A DNA stretch of 64,000 bases, taken from the NCBI GenBank assembly GCA_965197575.1, contig OZ240214.1, positions 1,240,001-1,304,000 on the forward strand, read 5' to 3'. Of this stretch, positions 15,619 to 23,532 are shown in pieces (position 1 is the stretch's first letter; the number at the start of each line of letters is the position of its first letter). The position numbers and the translations under genes are program-made. Origin of the DNA: VXOI01 sp965197575 (lineage in GTDB: Bacteria; Chloroflexota; Dehalococcoidia; Lucifugimonadales; UBA3495). The notes beneath the pieces were generated by a model. That model made no database searches, was not told the origin of the DNA, and saw only the letters and a program-made list of their open reading frames with translations.

Positions 15619-16511
15619 CAGTGTCCGCCGTTAGGCTTCATCGGATCGTAGACCGGCTTTCCCATCGGGCGGGTCCTGAGCGTCCCGGAGCGGAGGGAAT
15701 AGACCCTCTCCTTCGCGACTTCCACGTACTCGCTGACCGTATCGCAGCCGAAGCCTTTGCGACCGTGCATCAGGGCCGCGACGATAGACGTTCCTACGCC
15801 CATGTACGGGTCAAAAACGGCCTCTCCAAGCTCCGTCAGCGAAAGAACCAAACGTTCCACCAGCTCGACCGGGAATTGGCATGGGTGAATCGTCTTTTCG
15901 ACGTGGTTGCTCTTGACGTTCGGAAATATCCATACGTCGCCGGGGTTCTTGCCCTTTGGGTTGCCGGATAGCGTGCCGGCGTTGGGCCCCTTGAAGTGGC
16001 GTTTTCCGGGGTATTTCGACGGAACGCGAATCGGATCGAGATTGTAAGTGTAGTTGTCGCCCTTGGTAAACCAGTTGATTGTTTCGTAGCGGCCCGACAG
16101 TCGCCGGGAACAATGCAGCCCGTGTTCGAAATGCCAGACTATGCGGTTGCGTAGCTTTAGTCCGTGATCCTTGAACAAGGGATACAGTAAGATGTCTAAC
16201 GGGACCACCTCGCCATGGTCTACGAAATTTCCTACTTGCCAACACAGAGAGCCAGTGGGATGCAACAGCCGGACGCACTCGGCAATTACTCCGGCCTGCC
16301 GCTCCACGTAGCTGTCGAGGCGACCCCGGTCCTCGTATGACTTTCCGATGTTGTAGGGCGGCGACGTGATGATTAGCTGCATCGAGCCGTCGGGCAATCC
16401 AGCCATGAACTCGATGTTGTCTTGACAGGCGAGGACGCAGTCGGCTTCACGAAGGTCCACGCCGCCGGAATTGACGTCCGCTGTGGCAGCCGTTGTGCGG
16501 GTACCAGTCAT
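15618..16511 (-). CDS. type II DNA methyltransferase (beta class, probably N4-cytosine) of the BglII/BstYI-like system
   Basis: A 297-residue DNA methyltransferase. The catalytic motif TSPPYN (residues 49-54) precedes the SAM-binding motif DPYMGVGTSIVAA (234-246), the order of the beta class. SPPY favours N4-cytosine methylation, the chemistry of the BglII methylase. The middle (residues 130-210: RLSGRYETINWFTKGD, VWIFPNV) is the region between catalytic and SAM motifs where target recognition sits. GGAGGGG precedes the ATG. It protects the host from the downstream nuclease. Confidence 0.85.
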   Translation of the reverse strand: MTGTRTTAATADVNSGGVDLREADCVLACQDNIEFMAGLPDGSMQLIITSPPYNIGKSYEDRGRLDSYVERQAGVIAECVRLLHPTGSLCWQVGNFVDHGEVVPLDILLYPLFKDHGLKLRNRIVWHFEHGLHCSRRLSGRYETINWFTKGDNYTYNLDPIRVPSKYPGKRHFKGPNAGTLSGNPKGKNPGDVWIFPNVKSNHVEKTIHPCQFPVELVERLVLSLTELGEAVFDPYMGVGTSIVAALMHGRKGFGCDTVSEYVEVAKERVYSLRSGTLRTRPMGKPVYDPMKPNGGH

Positions 16512-16586
16512 CTCGACCCCTCCAGCGCATCAACTCCAGTGGATCCCGGAGCCGTTCGTTAGACGCTGTGCGTTACTTCATTGTAG

Positions 16587-16884
16587 CACATCAGTTCTTA
16601 CAAAACGCCCCGAATCTGTCACCAGGTGGCCTTCTTTTTCTCTAATAACCTGTGGAAGATGCCCATCCCAGAGTTCGACCCGTCGGAGAAGTTGCACGTC
16701 GCTATCTCCGGCGTGGGCCAAGCGGCGTCGGAGAGCGCGGCCCGGCAGTTGGAGCAGTTGCGGCAGGCGCGGGACAAGCTCACGGTGACGGTCGCGCGGC
16801 GGGAACTGCGGAAGTGGCTTCGCGAGTCGCCGGAGGGCGCGGCGGTTGGAGGCGGGCGTGGCCCGCTTGCTGGCGGGTGGGTGA
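16587..16884 (+). pseudogene. C-terminal remnant of a larger DNA methylase (type IIG-like), frameshifted
   Basis: An in-frame stretch from 16587 reads SSYKTPRICHQVAFFFSNN then LWKMPIPEFDPSEKLH. This resembles the extreme C-terminus of large N-6 methylase/type IIG proteins (VAFFF..LPIPRFDP..DPLH). Nothing of the rest is present and there is an in-frame stop at 16584. Near the 3' end the frame changes: the expected ending VEAGVARLLAGG is found in another frame, stopping at 16884. I read this as a decayed remnant left in a restriction island. The parent family is a resemblance call. Confidence 0.45.
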
Positions 16885-16995
16885 CTGATTGACTGACAGG
16901 AGGCCCTTGCGCTTCCCACGCGAGTCGGCGGACAATGATTGTCGGCGGTCGCGTTAGGTGAGCGGAATTCCCAGCCCGATCATGGAGACAGTCCG

Positions 16996-17913
16996 ATGGT
17001 AACCGAAGCAAGTCATGACTTAAAAGCCAGCGATCTCCCTGTAGTACAGTATTTGGACCAAAGAATCACGTTTGATTTGCTCGCTATCCTTGAAGATGGG
17101 TTCTCTCAGCTCACTACTATTGAGACCCAGTTCTCAGAATCGGCGTCAACAGAGTCTTCGGGTCAGGCAGGCATAGGTGTAAGCAATGGGTTCGCGTTTC
17201 TTGGAGTCAACCTGAGTGGCAAAAGATCGAAGGGCACAACTGGGGCACAGAGTGGTGTGACTACGGCGACATTAGTACATACGCCGTCGTCCTTGTTCGC
17301 GCGGCTTCGTAGTGAATTATCTTCAATACACCTTGTCCATCCGGTATCTAAATCGGATGATCTCACCCAGATTAGGGGAGGTTACTTCGTTGAGTTTGAG
17401 GCAACGCTACATAGGATTCAAATCTTCGAATTGCTTGACGCCTTTGCAGTGATCGCTCCTTTAATGGCCGTAGTCGGCGACAACTCGGATGGCACTACAG
17501 TAAACCCAGGCAAGTCACGACGCCCAAACAAAAAACAGGCGGATCCTGTATTGGCTCAGATCGACTTGATGCGAAAAGCAATAACTGCGCCTGGCTCTCT
17601 GGATCTTGTCGCTAAGGTCGGCGGGATGAATTTTGTGCTCACAGCCGAAGAAGGTTACTTTATCGACCCGACTATGAACGGAGTCCTTGACGGAACGTTC
17701 CGGGTGTTTGGCAAAGCGACCCGTGTTGTCACAAATGAGACGGAATCTGTAAATCTGTTGAGGAAGACACCGTTCGGGAAGTTCCCTCAAATAGTTCAAC
17801 AGTTGGGCTCGGTAGCTGGACAACTTGGCGAGGTGGGATTTGAAGGGGGCGTGCCTGATACTAAGATCAATGGTCCTACACTACAGGTAATCCCCGTCGC
17901 CATCTTCGCTTAA
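16996..17913 (+). CDS. DUF6414-like protein of unknown function
   Basis: A 305-residue soluble protein. PVVQYLDQRITFDLLAILED (from residue 15) followed by GFSQL and a Ser/Thr-rich segment resembles the start of DUF6414 proteins. Residues 95-150 (FARLRSELSSI, VEFEATLHRIQIFELLDAF) and a C-terminal beta-rich part (GGMNFVLTAEEGYF, FRVFGKATRVV) complete it. The start at 16996 has GGAGAC six bases upstream; the longer in-frame GTG start at 16939 lacks a better site. GC is lower than in flanks. It lies beside a restriction-modification system, so a defence-related role is possible but untested. Confidence 0.55.
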   Translation: MVTEASHDLKASDLPVVQYLDQRITFDLLAILEDGFSQLTTIETQFSESASTESSGQAGIGVSNGFAFLGVNLSGKRSKGTTGAQSGVTTATLVHTPSSLFARLRSELSSIHLVHPVSKSDDLTQIRGGYFVEFEATLHRIQIFELLDAFAVIAPLMAVVGDNSDGTTVNPGKSRRPNKKQADPVLAQIDLMRKAITAPGSLDLVAKVGGMNFVLTAEEGYFIDPTMNGVLDGTFRVFGKATRVVTNETESVNLLRKTPFGKFPQIVQQLGSVAGQLGEVGFEGGVPDTKINGPTLQVIPVAIFA

Positions 17914-17944
17914 TGTGAAACATCCCAGGACCCCAGAAGTATAC

Positions 17945-17976
17945 ATAAGGGCCAAGTTGAATAGCCTGGCCCTTAT
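17945..17976. terminator. bidirectional hairpin between convergent genes
   Basis: ATAAGGGCC (17945-17953) and GGCCCTTAT (17968-17976) form a nine-base perfect stem with a 14-base loop. It lies between the DUF6414-like gene and the convergent GlcG/HbpS gene. Confidence 0.7.
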
Positions 17977-18006
17977 CGTGTACTGTAGCGTTCCGCGTGG
18001 GTTTTG

Positions 18007-18396
18007 CTACAGCGCTTCCAGCCCCTTGCGGACGCAGTCTTCGTCCTGCTGGGCGCTGCCGCCGCTGCCGCCGATGGCGCCGACCAGTTCGCCGTTTTGG
18101 ATGATGGGGATCGCGCCCTGGGCCGGGATGATGCGTCCGCCCTGGCTGCCGATGATCGCCTGCATCACCGGCGACTCCGGGTTGATCTCCCTGCTGTCGC
18201 GCCCGAAGAACACCGAGCCTACCGCCTTGCCCGGCGCGGCCGTCGCGCTCACCGCGATGGCGCCTTCCATGCGCTGGAAGGCCAGCAACTGCCCGCCGCC
18301 GTCGACCACCGCTACGCTCAGCTTCACGCCGATTTCGTCCGCCGCGGCAATCGAGGCCCCGATAATCCGGTTTGCGTCCGCCAACGTTATTGCCAT
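18007..18396 (-). CDS. GlcG/HbpS family protein
   Basis: A 129-residue GlcG/HbpS-type protein. The family signature is seen in LSVAVVDGGGQLLAFQRMEG, then AVGSVFFGR, GGRIIPAQGAIPI and NGELVGAIGGSGGSAQQDED. Members bind haem or corrinoids or sit in glycolate, propanediol and degradative operons; a ligand cannot be assigned. No signal peptide. AAGGAGG precedes the ATG at 18396 and fixes the start against an upstream in-frame alternative at 18483. Confidence 0.85.
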   Translation of the reverse strand: MAITLADANRIIGASIAAADEIGVKLSVAVVDGGGQLLAFQRMEGAIAVSATAAPGKAVGSVFFGRDSREINPESPVMQAIIGSQGGRIIPAQGAIPIIQNGELVGAIGGSGGSAQQDEDCVRKGLEAL

Positions 18397-18560
18397 GTTC
18401 TTCCTCCTTGCTCGCAATTCGATTCGTCGCAGTATGACCGGCTGCGACGCCCAAATGTTACCCCTTAAGCCGACAGCCCACAACCCGGCGCTATTTCCGG
18501 TTGCTCACCCCCGCTACATTGACTATAATTCGCTCAATTCAATCGCGGGAGTCTTGGAAT

Positions 18561-19811
18561 ATGGTCGATCAGCTAGCCCGGCCCAAAGACAAGGCGGAAA
18601 TCTATTGGTTTTCCGAGCAACCCTACGGACACGTAGGCAACGAGGACCTGGAGAAGTACGACTCGGGGCGCCTGGGGTTCCCCAACACCTACTTCGATCC
18701 CCATAAGGCCAGCATACTGTACAACCAGTATCACGAGCAGTACGCCCTCGCCGACGAGGTGGGGTTCGACGGCATCATGAGCAACGAGCACCACGCCTCG
18801 TACTGGTGCATGAAGCCGGCGGTCAACCTTGACGCCGCCGTCATCGCCAAGCTCACCAAGAACGTCAAGATCGCCATCCTGGGCAACGTCATCGCCATCA
18901 ACGACCCCATCCGCATGGCCGAGGAAATCGCCATGCTGGACTGCTACTCCGGCGGCCGGATCATCTCCGGCTTCGTGCGCGGAACGGCGGTCGAGTCGCT
19001 GCAGGGCGGCATCGATCCCACCGAGAACCGCGCCCGGTTCGAGGAAGCCCACGACCTGATTATCAAGTGCTGGACCGAGCCCGGCCCCTTCCGCTACGAG
19101 GGCCAGTACTACCACTACCGGGTGGTGAACCCGTGGGTGGTGCCCATGCAGAAGCCCCGCCCCGACATCTGGTTCCCCGGCACCGGCAGCCCGGAGAGCG
19201 TGGTGTGGGCCGCCAAGCACAAGCACCCCTACATGAACCTGGGCGCTTTGGTGGACACCACCGAGTGGCTGAAGCAGGTCTACATCGACACCGCCGAGGA
19301 GGAAGGCTGGCAGGCTGGCCCGGAGCACTTCGGCTACCTGCTCCGCTGTCTGGTGGCCGACACCGACGAGAAGGCCATTGAGTTGGGCCGCGAGTTCATG
19401 TGGACCATCGAGCACCGCCAGCGCGGGCCGATGGAGCACAACGACCCGCCCGGCTACCAGTCCAGGGCATCGGTCGAGATCAAGGCGCAGCGCCCCACGG
19501 GCAACGTGGCCGGCGCCGGCGGCTTGGGCGTGGGCCTTAGCTACGACCAGCTTCGCGGTGTCAACAACATCATCGTCGGCAGCCCCGACACCGTCACCGA
19601 GAAGCTGACCGAGGTCATCGAGCGGCTCAGCCCCGGCTACATCCACATCTACGGCAACGAGGGCGCGATGCAGCACCAGGACGTGATGCGCTCCATCGAA
19701 CTGCTGGGCAAGGAAGTCATCCCTGCCCTGCACGAAGTCAAGCTGCAACCCTACGACAACCGCCCCCGGGCCGCAATGCCGACGAGCGGCACCGCCGGCC
19801 TCGCCCCGTAA
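18561..19811 (+). CDS. LLM-class flavin-dependent oxidoreductase
   Basis: A 416-residue bacterial-luciferase-like monooxygenase. The TIM-barrel signatures are present: DEVGFDGIMSNEHHASYW near residue 60, KIAILGNVIAINDPIRMAEE, then MLDCYSGGRIISGFVRG (the substrate/flavin-binding loop). NIIVGSPDTVTEKL is the late strand conserved in the family. It would use reduced FMN or F420 and O2 to oxidise an unknown organic substrate. Expansion of this family is well known in SAR202 Chloroflexota. I use the ATG at 18561; the in-frame start at 18501 lacks a ribosome site. Confidence 0.85.
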   Translation: MVDQLARPKDKAEIYWFSEQPYGHVGNEDLEKYDSGRLGFPNTYFDPHKASILYNQYHEQYALADEVGFDGIMSNEHHASYWCMKPAVNLDAAVIAKLTKNVKIAILGNVIAINDPIRMAEEIAMLDCYSGGRIISGFVRGTAVESLQGGIDPTENRARFEEAHDLIIKCWTEPGPFRYEGQYYHYRVVNPWVVPMQKPRPDIWFPGTGSPESVVWAAKHKHPYMNLGALVDTTEWLKQVYIDTAEEEGWQAGPEHFGYLLRCLVADTDEKAIELGREFMWTIEHRQRGPMEHNDPPGYQSRASVEIKAQRPTGNVAGAGGLGVGLSYDQLRGVNNIIVGSPDTVTEKLTEVIERLSPGYIHIYGNEGAMQHQDVMRSIELLGKEVIPALHEVKLQPYDNRPRAAMPTSGTAGLAP

Positions 19812-19835
19812 AGCCCCCGCTAGCCGATTCGGGAC

Positions 19836-19868
19836 AAAAGACCCCTCTCATTGCGAGAGGGGTCTTTT
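19836..19868 (+). terminator. rho-independent terminator
   Basis: AAAAGACCCCTCTC and GAGAGGGGTCTTTT form a perfect 14-base stem around ATTGC. It lies 24 bp after the monooxygenase stop. Confidence 0.9.
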
Positions 19869-19904
19869 CGCAGGTTGTCGAGGGCGCATCCACCGGAGGC
19901 ATAT

Positions 19905-20450
19905 ATGCGGCCCTTCATCGGATCGGTTGCCGTGTTGATTGTGCTCGCCGTTTCTTGCGGGGCAGAGGAAAGCACTAGGGGTGGCGCGAGGGATTGGAGA
20001 GGAGCATCTTCTGCACCGGTCTCGGTAGCGAGGATACGCCAGGGCGAAAAGATAGCCGGGGAATGCAGGTTCGGAGCGGACATATCCCAGTACCCAGTGA
20101 CATATTTCAGCCCTTCGGAGGATTGTCGGCAAGCCGTGCGAATCGGACCGCTTGGCGCCGATGAACTGGAGCAAATGAAGCGGGAGGAGCCGCTGTTTTG
20201 GGGAAAGTCCTCTCCTTATCAGCAAGCGTTAGTGGGCCAGCGGACTGGTGGCGAATGTGAATTCTCCTACCCCGCAGTGCAGGCGTTTCTGGAGTTTTCG
20301 GAAATCGCGTCAACCGACTGGACGAATTGTGTAATGATTGTTGATGTTGGGCCGGCTACTCAAAAGCAAATCGAGGAAGTCCAACGTCTCGGCACCACCA
20401 AATCCTCGACCGCCGTGCCTGCTCCATCTGCACCCGTTCCCGGACGATGA
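19905..20450 (+). CDS. putative small secreted lipoprotein, unknown
   Basis: A 181-residue protein with a short N-terminal signal: MRPFIGSVAVLIVLAVSCG, a hydrophobic core ending in a Cys that could be a lipidation site, although the residue at -3 is Ala rather than Leu. The mature part contains several Cys residues (ECRFG, EDCRQ, GECEF, TNCVM), compatible with disulfides outside the membrane, and a Pro/Ala/Ser-rich tail. No family recognised. Its TGA overlaps the ATG of the next gene (ATGA), so they are translationally coupled. Confidence 0.55.
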   Translation: MRPFIGSVAVLIVLAVSCGAEESTRGGARDWRGASSAPVSVARIRQGEKIAGECRFGADISQYPVTYFSPSEDCRQAVRIGPLGADELEQMKREEPLFWGKSSPYQQALVGQRTGGECEFSYPAVQAFLEFSEIASTDWTNCVMIVDVGPATQKQIEEVQRLGTTKSSTAVPAPSAPVPGR

Positions 20451-21361
20451 TGACCAGCATCAGCGTAGTCACTGGAGCCTTCGGATACACCGGCCGCTAC
20501 ATCGCCCGGCGCCTCCTCGACGAAGGGGCCACCGTCCGCACCCTCACCCGCAACTCCGCCGCCTCCAGTCCCTTCGGCGACCGAGTGGAGCGGTACCCGC
20601 TGGACTTCGACGCCGCCGGGCAACTGACCGAGAGTCTGCGGGGCGCCGACACCCTGTACAACACCTACTGGATTCGGTTTGCCCGCGGCGACATCACCCA
20701 CGACACTGCCGTCAGCAACTCTCGCGCGCTGTTGAACGCGGCGGTGGAGGCGGGGGTCCGGCGTGTCGTTCACATCAGCATCACCAACGCTTCGGAGGAC
20801 TCGCCCCTGCCCTACTTCCGGGGCAAGGCGCTGGTCGAGAGCGCTGTCCGCGAGTCCGGGCTGTCCTACGCCATCGTCCGGCCCACCGTGTTGTTCAGCA
20901 CTGAGGATATACTCATCAACAACATCGCCTGGTTTCTGCGGCGGTTTCCTGTATTTCCGATAGGGGGTTCCGGCGAGTATCCCATTCAGCCGGTGTTAGT
21001 GGACGACGTTGCCCGGTTGGCCGTGGATGCCGGGGCGGGAAGCGGCGATGTGGCGCTGGACGCCGTGGGGCCCGAGACGTTCACGTTCGAGGAAATGGTG
21101 CGCCTGCTGGCCCGCCGGGTCGGGAGCCGGGCCCGGCTGATGCACCTGCCGCCCTCAATGGCGCTGCTGGCCGCCCGGATGGCCGGCTGGCTCGTGCGGG
21201 ACGTGGTGCTGAGCAAGGACGAAATCGACGGCCTGATGGCGGGGCGCCTGGTCTCGGCCGCACCGCCCACCACCTCCACCCGCTTCACCGAGTGGCTGCA
21301 GGCCGAGGGCGCGTCCCTGGGCCGACGCTACGCCTCGGAGCTGGCCCGGCATTACCGCTGA
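20447..21361 (+). CDS. NAD(P)-binding NmrA/NDUFA9-like reductase
   Basis: A 304-residue atypical short-chain dehydrogenase. The N-terminal Rossmann motif is VVTGAFGYTGRYIARRLL, followed by RTLTRN at the position that often selects NADPH. VVHISITNASEDSPLPYFRGK replaces the usual active-site Tyr-x3-Lys segment, as in NmrA and complex-I NDUFA9-like proteins that often lack catalysis. IQPVLVDDVARLAVDA and the C-terminal helical domain fit this group. Start overlaps the lipoprotein-like gene by four bases. Confidence 0.75.
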   Translation: MMTSISVVTGAFGYTGRYIARRLLDEGATVRTLTRNSAASSPFGDRVERYPLDFDAAGQLTESLRGADTLYNTYWIRFARGDITHDTAVSNSRALLNAAVEAGVRRVVHISITNASEDSPLPYFRGKALVESAVRESGLSYAIVRPTVLFSTEDILINNIAWFLRRFPVFPIGGSGEYPIQPVLVDDVARLAVDAGAGSGDVALDAVGPETFTFEEMVRLLARRVGSRARLMHLPPSMALLAARMAGWLVRDVVLSKDEIDGLMAGRLVSAAPPTTSTRFTEWLQAEGASLGRRYASELARHYR

Positions 21362-21434
21362 GCCTATCAGCACAGGTATGAATCTGCTATCGTTGTGAAC
21401 AGGTGAAGCAGGGCCGAAAGACGGGAAAGTATCC

Positions 21435-21632
21435 ATGCCGCCCAAAATACGGGAGTTAATTTCCGACTTGCAACGAGCTGGGTTCTACAGTACAGGAGGG
21501 CGTGGCAGTCACCGGAACTAAGTCCATCCAAATGTGCCTGGAAAGGTTACGCTATCGGGGAACCCAGGAGCAGATGCGGGCAGATACCAAATCCGGATTG
21601 TACGGAATGCGATAGAGGAGTCTAAGAAATGA
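21435..21632 (+). pseudogene. hicA: hicA toxin, copy 1, interrupted by a nonsense codon
   Basis: Sixty-five codons align throughout with hicA copy 2. MPPKIRELISDLQRAGF is followed by GGRGSHRN, then TAA at 21519-21521 (codon 29) where copy 2 has TTC for Phe. The frame then continues VHPNVPGKVTLSGNPGADAG to a TGA that overlaps the next ATG. HicA is an mRNA-binding toxin with a dsRBD-like fold whose catalytic His sits in the GSH motif just before the stop. The truncated product would be inactive. Confidence 0.8.
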
Positions 21633-21901
21633 AGGATAGTGCCCGGTATGCAAAAATTGTCGCGTGGTCAGACGAAGACCAGTGCTACATAGGATATGCT
21701 CCTGGACTCACGTTCGGCGGATGCTGTCATGGAGATGATGAAAAGGGGGTGTTCGCGGAGCTTTGCGAAATCGTGGACGAGATAATAGAGATTGACCACG
21801 AGGAAGGTAAACCACTTTCCCCACCGACAGCAGGTTACGACTTCGGTAGTGTATTGCGGAAAGCCGTAACTAAGTTTGAATCGGAAGGGGCGCCCGCATA
21901 A
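21629..21901 (+). CDS. hicB: HicB-family antitoxin, copy 1
   Basis: A 90-residue HicB antitoxin. ARYAKIVAWSDEDQCYIGYA is the partial RNase-H-like strand set of the family, then PGLTFGGCCHGDDEKGVFAE and ELCEIVDEIIEI. No C-terminal ribbon-helix-helix or HTH extension is present, so DNA binding is not evident. It overlaps the dead hicA by four bases and is now an orphan antitoxin, which might still neutralise the copy 2 toxin. Confidence 0.8.
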   Translation: MKDSARYAKIVAWSDEDQCYIGYAPGLTFGGCCHGDDEKGVFAELCEIVDEIIEIDHEEGKPLSPPTAGYDFGSVLRKAVTKFESEGAPA

Positions 21902-21955
21902 AGTACGGAATCAGCGTGAACAGGTGAAGCAGGGCCGAAAGATGGGAAAGCATCC

Positions 21956-22153
21956 ATGCCGCCTAAGATACGGGAGTTGATATCCGACCTGGAACGGGCG
22001 GGATTTCGCAACCGGGGCGGCCGGGGCGGCCACCGGAACTTCATTCACCCTCACACCGGCAAACGGATTACGGTCTCAGGGAACTTGGGAGCGGATGCCG
22101 ACAGGTACCAAATCCAACAGGTGCGAAGAGCAATCGAGGAGTCGAAGCGGTGA
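21956..22153 (+). CDS. hicA: HicA-family toxin, copy 2
   Basis: A 65-residue HicA toxin, full length for the family. PPKIRELISDLERAGF leads to GGRGGHRNFIHP, with the conserved catalytic His26, and then GKRITVSGNLGADAD and the C-terminal helix. HicA toxins bind and cleave mRNA in the cytosol. The stop TGA overlaps the GTG start of hicB copy 2. Confidence 0.85.
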   Translation: MPPKIRELISDLERAGFRNRGGRGGHRNFIHPHTGKRITVSGNLGADADRYQIQQVRRAIEESKR

Positions 22154-22416
22154 AAGACAGTGCGCGGTACGCCAAGGTCGTCGCATGGTCTGAGGAGGAC
22201 CATCTCTACATAGGATACGCTCCTGGGATCGTCTCCGGCGGGTGCTGTCACGGCGATGACGAGAAGGCCGTGTTCGCCGAGCTTTGCGAAATCGTCGACG
22301 AATGGATCGAGATATTTCGTGAGGACGGTAAGCCCTTGCCGCCGCCGACGGCGGGCTATTACGAGGACAAGTTGGAGGATTACTTGCTGGAAATCGTCCA
22401 GTCAGCTGCGGTATGA
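22150..22416 (+). CDS. hicB: HicB-family antitoxin, copy 2
   Basis: An 88-residue HicB antitoxin starting with GTG at 22150, overlapping the hicA stop by four bases. ARYAKVVAWSEEDHLYIGYA and CCHGDDEKAVFAELCEIVDE match copy 1; the C-terminus differs (YYEDKLEDYLLEIVQS). It should sequester HicA copy 2. As in copy 1, no separate DNA-binding domain is apparent. Confidence 0.85.
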   Translation: MKDSARYAKVVAWSEEDHLYIGYAPGIVSGGCCHGDDEKAVFAELCEIVDEWIEIFREDGKPLPPPTAGYYEDKLEDYLLEIVQSAAV

Positions 22417-22438
22417 AACCGGCCACCAATCAGGCCGA

Positions 22439-22472
22439 ACAAGAAGCCCCGACATCTGCCGGGGCTTCTTGT
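22439..22472. terminator. strong hairpin between convergent genes
   Basis: ACAAGAAGCCCCG (22439-22451) and CGGGGCTTCTTGT (22460-22472) form a perfect 13-base stem with an eight-base loop. It separates hicB copy 2 from the convergent propeller gene. No long T run follows on the plus strand. Confidence 0.75.
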
Positions 22473-22498
22473 GGTCTTGGCGGCTCCTGCGCTGCTCC

Positions 22499-23485
22499 CT
22501 ACTCCGGGAGCCACATTACGCTGGAGATTTCGCTGAACTCGCGGCGCAGCTTGCTCCACGAGTCTCCGCCGTCGTCGCTGCGGTAGAGGTAGCCGTAGCG
22601 GCTGCCCGCGAATACGATCTTGGGGTCGGTGGACTGGATGTTGACCGTCCACATCGCGGTGTTGGGCTCCACCGGCAGGGGCAGGTCTTCCCAGGTCTTG
22701 CCGGTGTCCTTCGAGCGCATCACCGTGCCGGTCTGCCCCGGCGTGGTGTCGCCGATGGTCACGAAGATGACGTTAGGGCTGTCCGGCTGCACCATAATGC
22801 CTCTGGGATAGGTGAGCGGGAAAACCTCGCGGATGCCCAGGCGGTCCCAACTGGCCCCATTGTCGTCGCTGGTATAGACGTCGTTGTTCACCACCACCAC
22901 GACGGTCTTGGGAGGGCCGGCCGCGACGGCGACGTTATGCACGTCGGGGTTGGGGATAGCGCCGTTGATCGACTCCCAAGTGTCGCCGGAGTCGGAACTA
23001 TGCCGAAGGCCATCGACTTCCAGTCCGACCCATACGTCGCTATGGTTCTGCGGGTCGATGGCTATGCCGGTGACCCTGGGGACGCCGACGTTGGGGCATT
23101 CGGCTGCAATCTCCACCGGGCGCTGTTCCCAAGTCTGCCCGCCGTCGGTGGAGCGGAACACGCCGGCCGGGTTGGGCGTCCCGGTGCCGGCGAACATAAG
23201 GCTCGGGTCAGCCGAGTCGATGGCCAAGGCCCAAACGCAAGAGCCGCTCATTGCCGTGTCCACCAGCCGCCATTGCTGGCCGGCATCCTCGCTGCGGTAC
23301 AGCCCTTTGTCCGTGCCGGCGAACACTATGCCGGGCCGTTCTGGGTGGTTGCCCAAGGTTCTCACCAGAGCGTCAGAGTGCATCCCGGCGTCGATGCCGA
23401 CCCGCCGCCAAGACTCGCCGCCGTCGGCGCTGCGCATGATTCCCTGTCCGATGGTGCCTACCAGGACTGTCTTTACGTCGCTCAT
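22499..23485 (-). CDS. BNR-repeat beta-propeller protein, paralogue of the 13.9-kb gene
   Basis: A 328-residue propeller with blades SADGGESWRRV, SEDAGQQWRLV, STDGGQTWEQR, SSDSGDTWESI, SDDNGASWDRL, SKDTGKTWEDL and SDDGGDSWSKL. Its N-terminus (VGTIGQGIMRS) and C-terminus (WSKLRREFSEISSV) align with the other copy, and both are the same length. No signal peptide. GGAGGAC precedes the ATG. It is the last gene of a run of minus-strand catabolic genes; function unknown. Confidence 0.75.
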   Translation of the reverse strand: MSDVKTVLVGTIGQGIMRSADGGESWRRVGIDAGMHSDALVRTLGNHPERPGIVFAGTDKGLYRSEDAGQQWRLVDTAMSGSCVWALAIDSADPSLMFAGTGTPNPAGVFRSTDGGQTWEQRPVEIAAECPNVGVPRVTGIAIDPQNHSDVWVGLEVDGLRHSSDSGDTWESINGAIPNPDVHNVAVAAGPPKTVVVVVNNDVYTSDDNGASWDRLGIREVFPLTYPRGIMVQPDSPNVIFVTIGDTTPGQTGTVMRSKDTGKTWEDLPLPVEPNTAMWTVNIQSTDPKIVFAGSRYGYLYRSDDGGDSWSKLRREFSEISSVMWLPE

Positions 23486-23532
23486 AACGCTGTCCTCCGT
23501 TTCCGGCTTGTGGACTGGATGTAGCGGTTTTC

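Larger units (their letters stand above)
21395..22416 (+). repeat. tandem duplication of a hicAB cassette (period 521 bp)
   Basis: The leader beginning GTGAACAGGTGAAGCAGGGC occurs at 21395 and again at 21916, each time about 35 bp before a hicA start. Each unit carries leader, hicA and hicB in the same order. Copies have diverged at many codons, so the duplication is not recent. Copy 1 has lost its toxin by a nonsense codon. Confidence 0.85.

Noticed and set aside
15007..17913. Restriction genes plus DUF6414-like protein as a single new defence operon
   Set aside because: The DUF6414-like gene is on the opposite strand, separated by a pseudogene, with its own ribosome site and terminator; only proximity links them.
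18573..19748. 391-codon minus-strand frame opposite the LLM monooxygenase
   Set aside because: Antisense of a gene with clear luciferase-like motifs and its own terminator.
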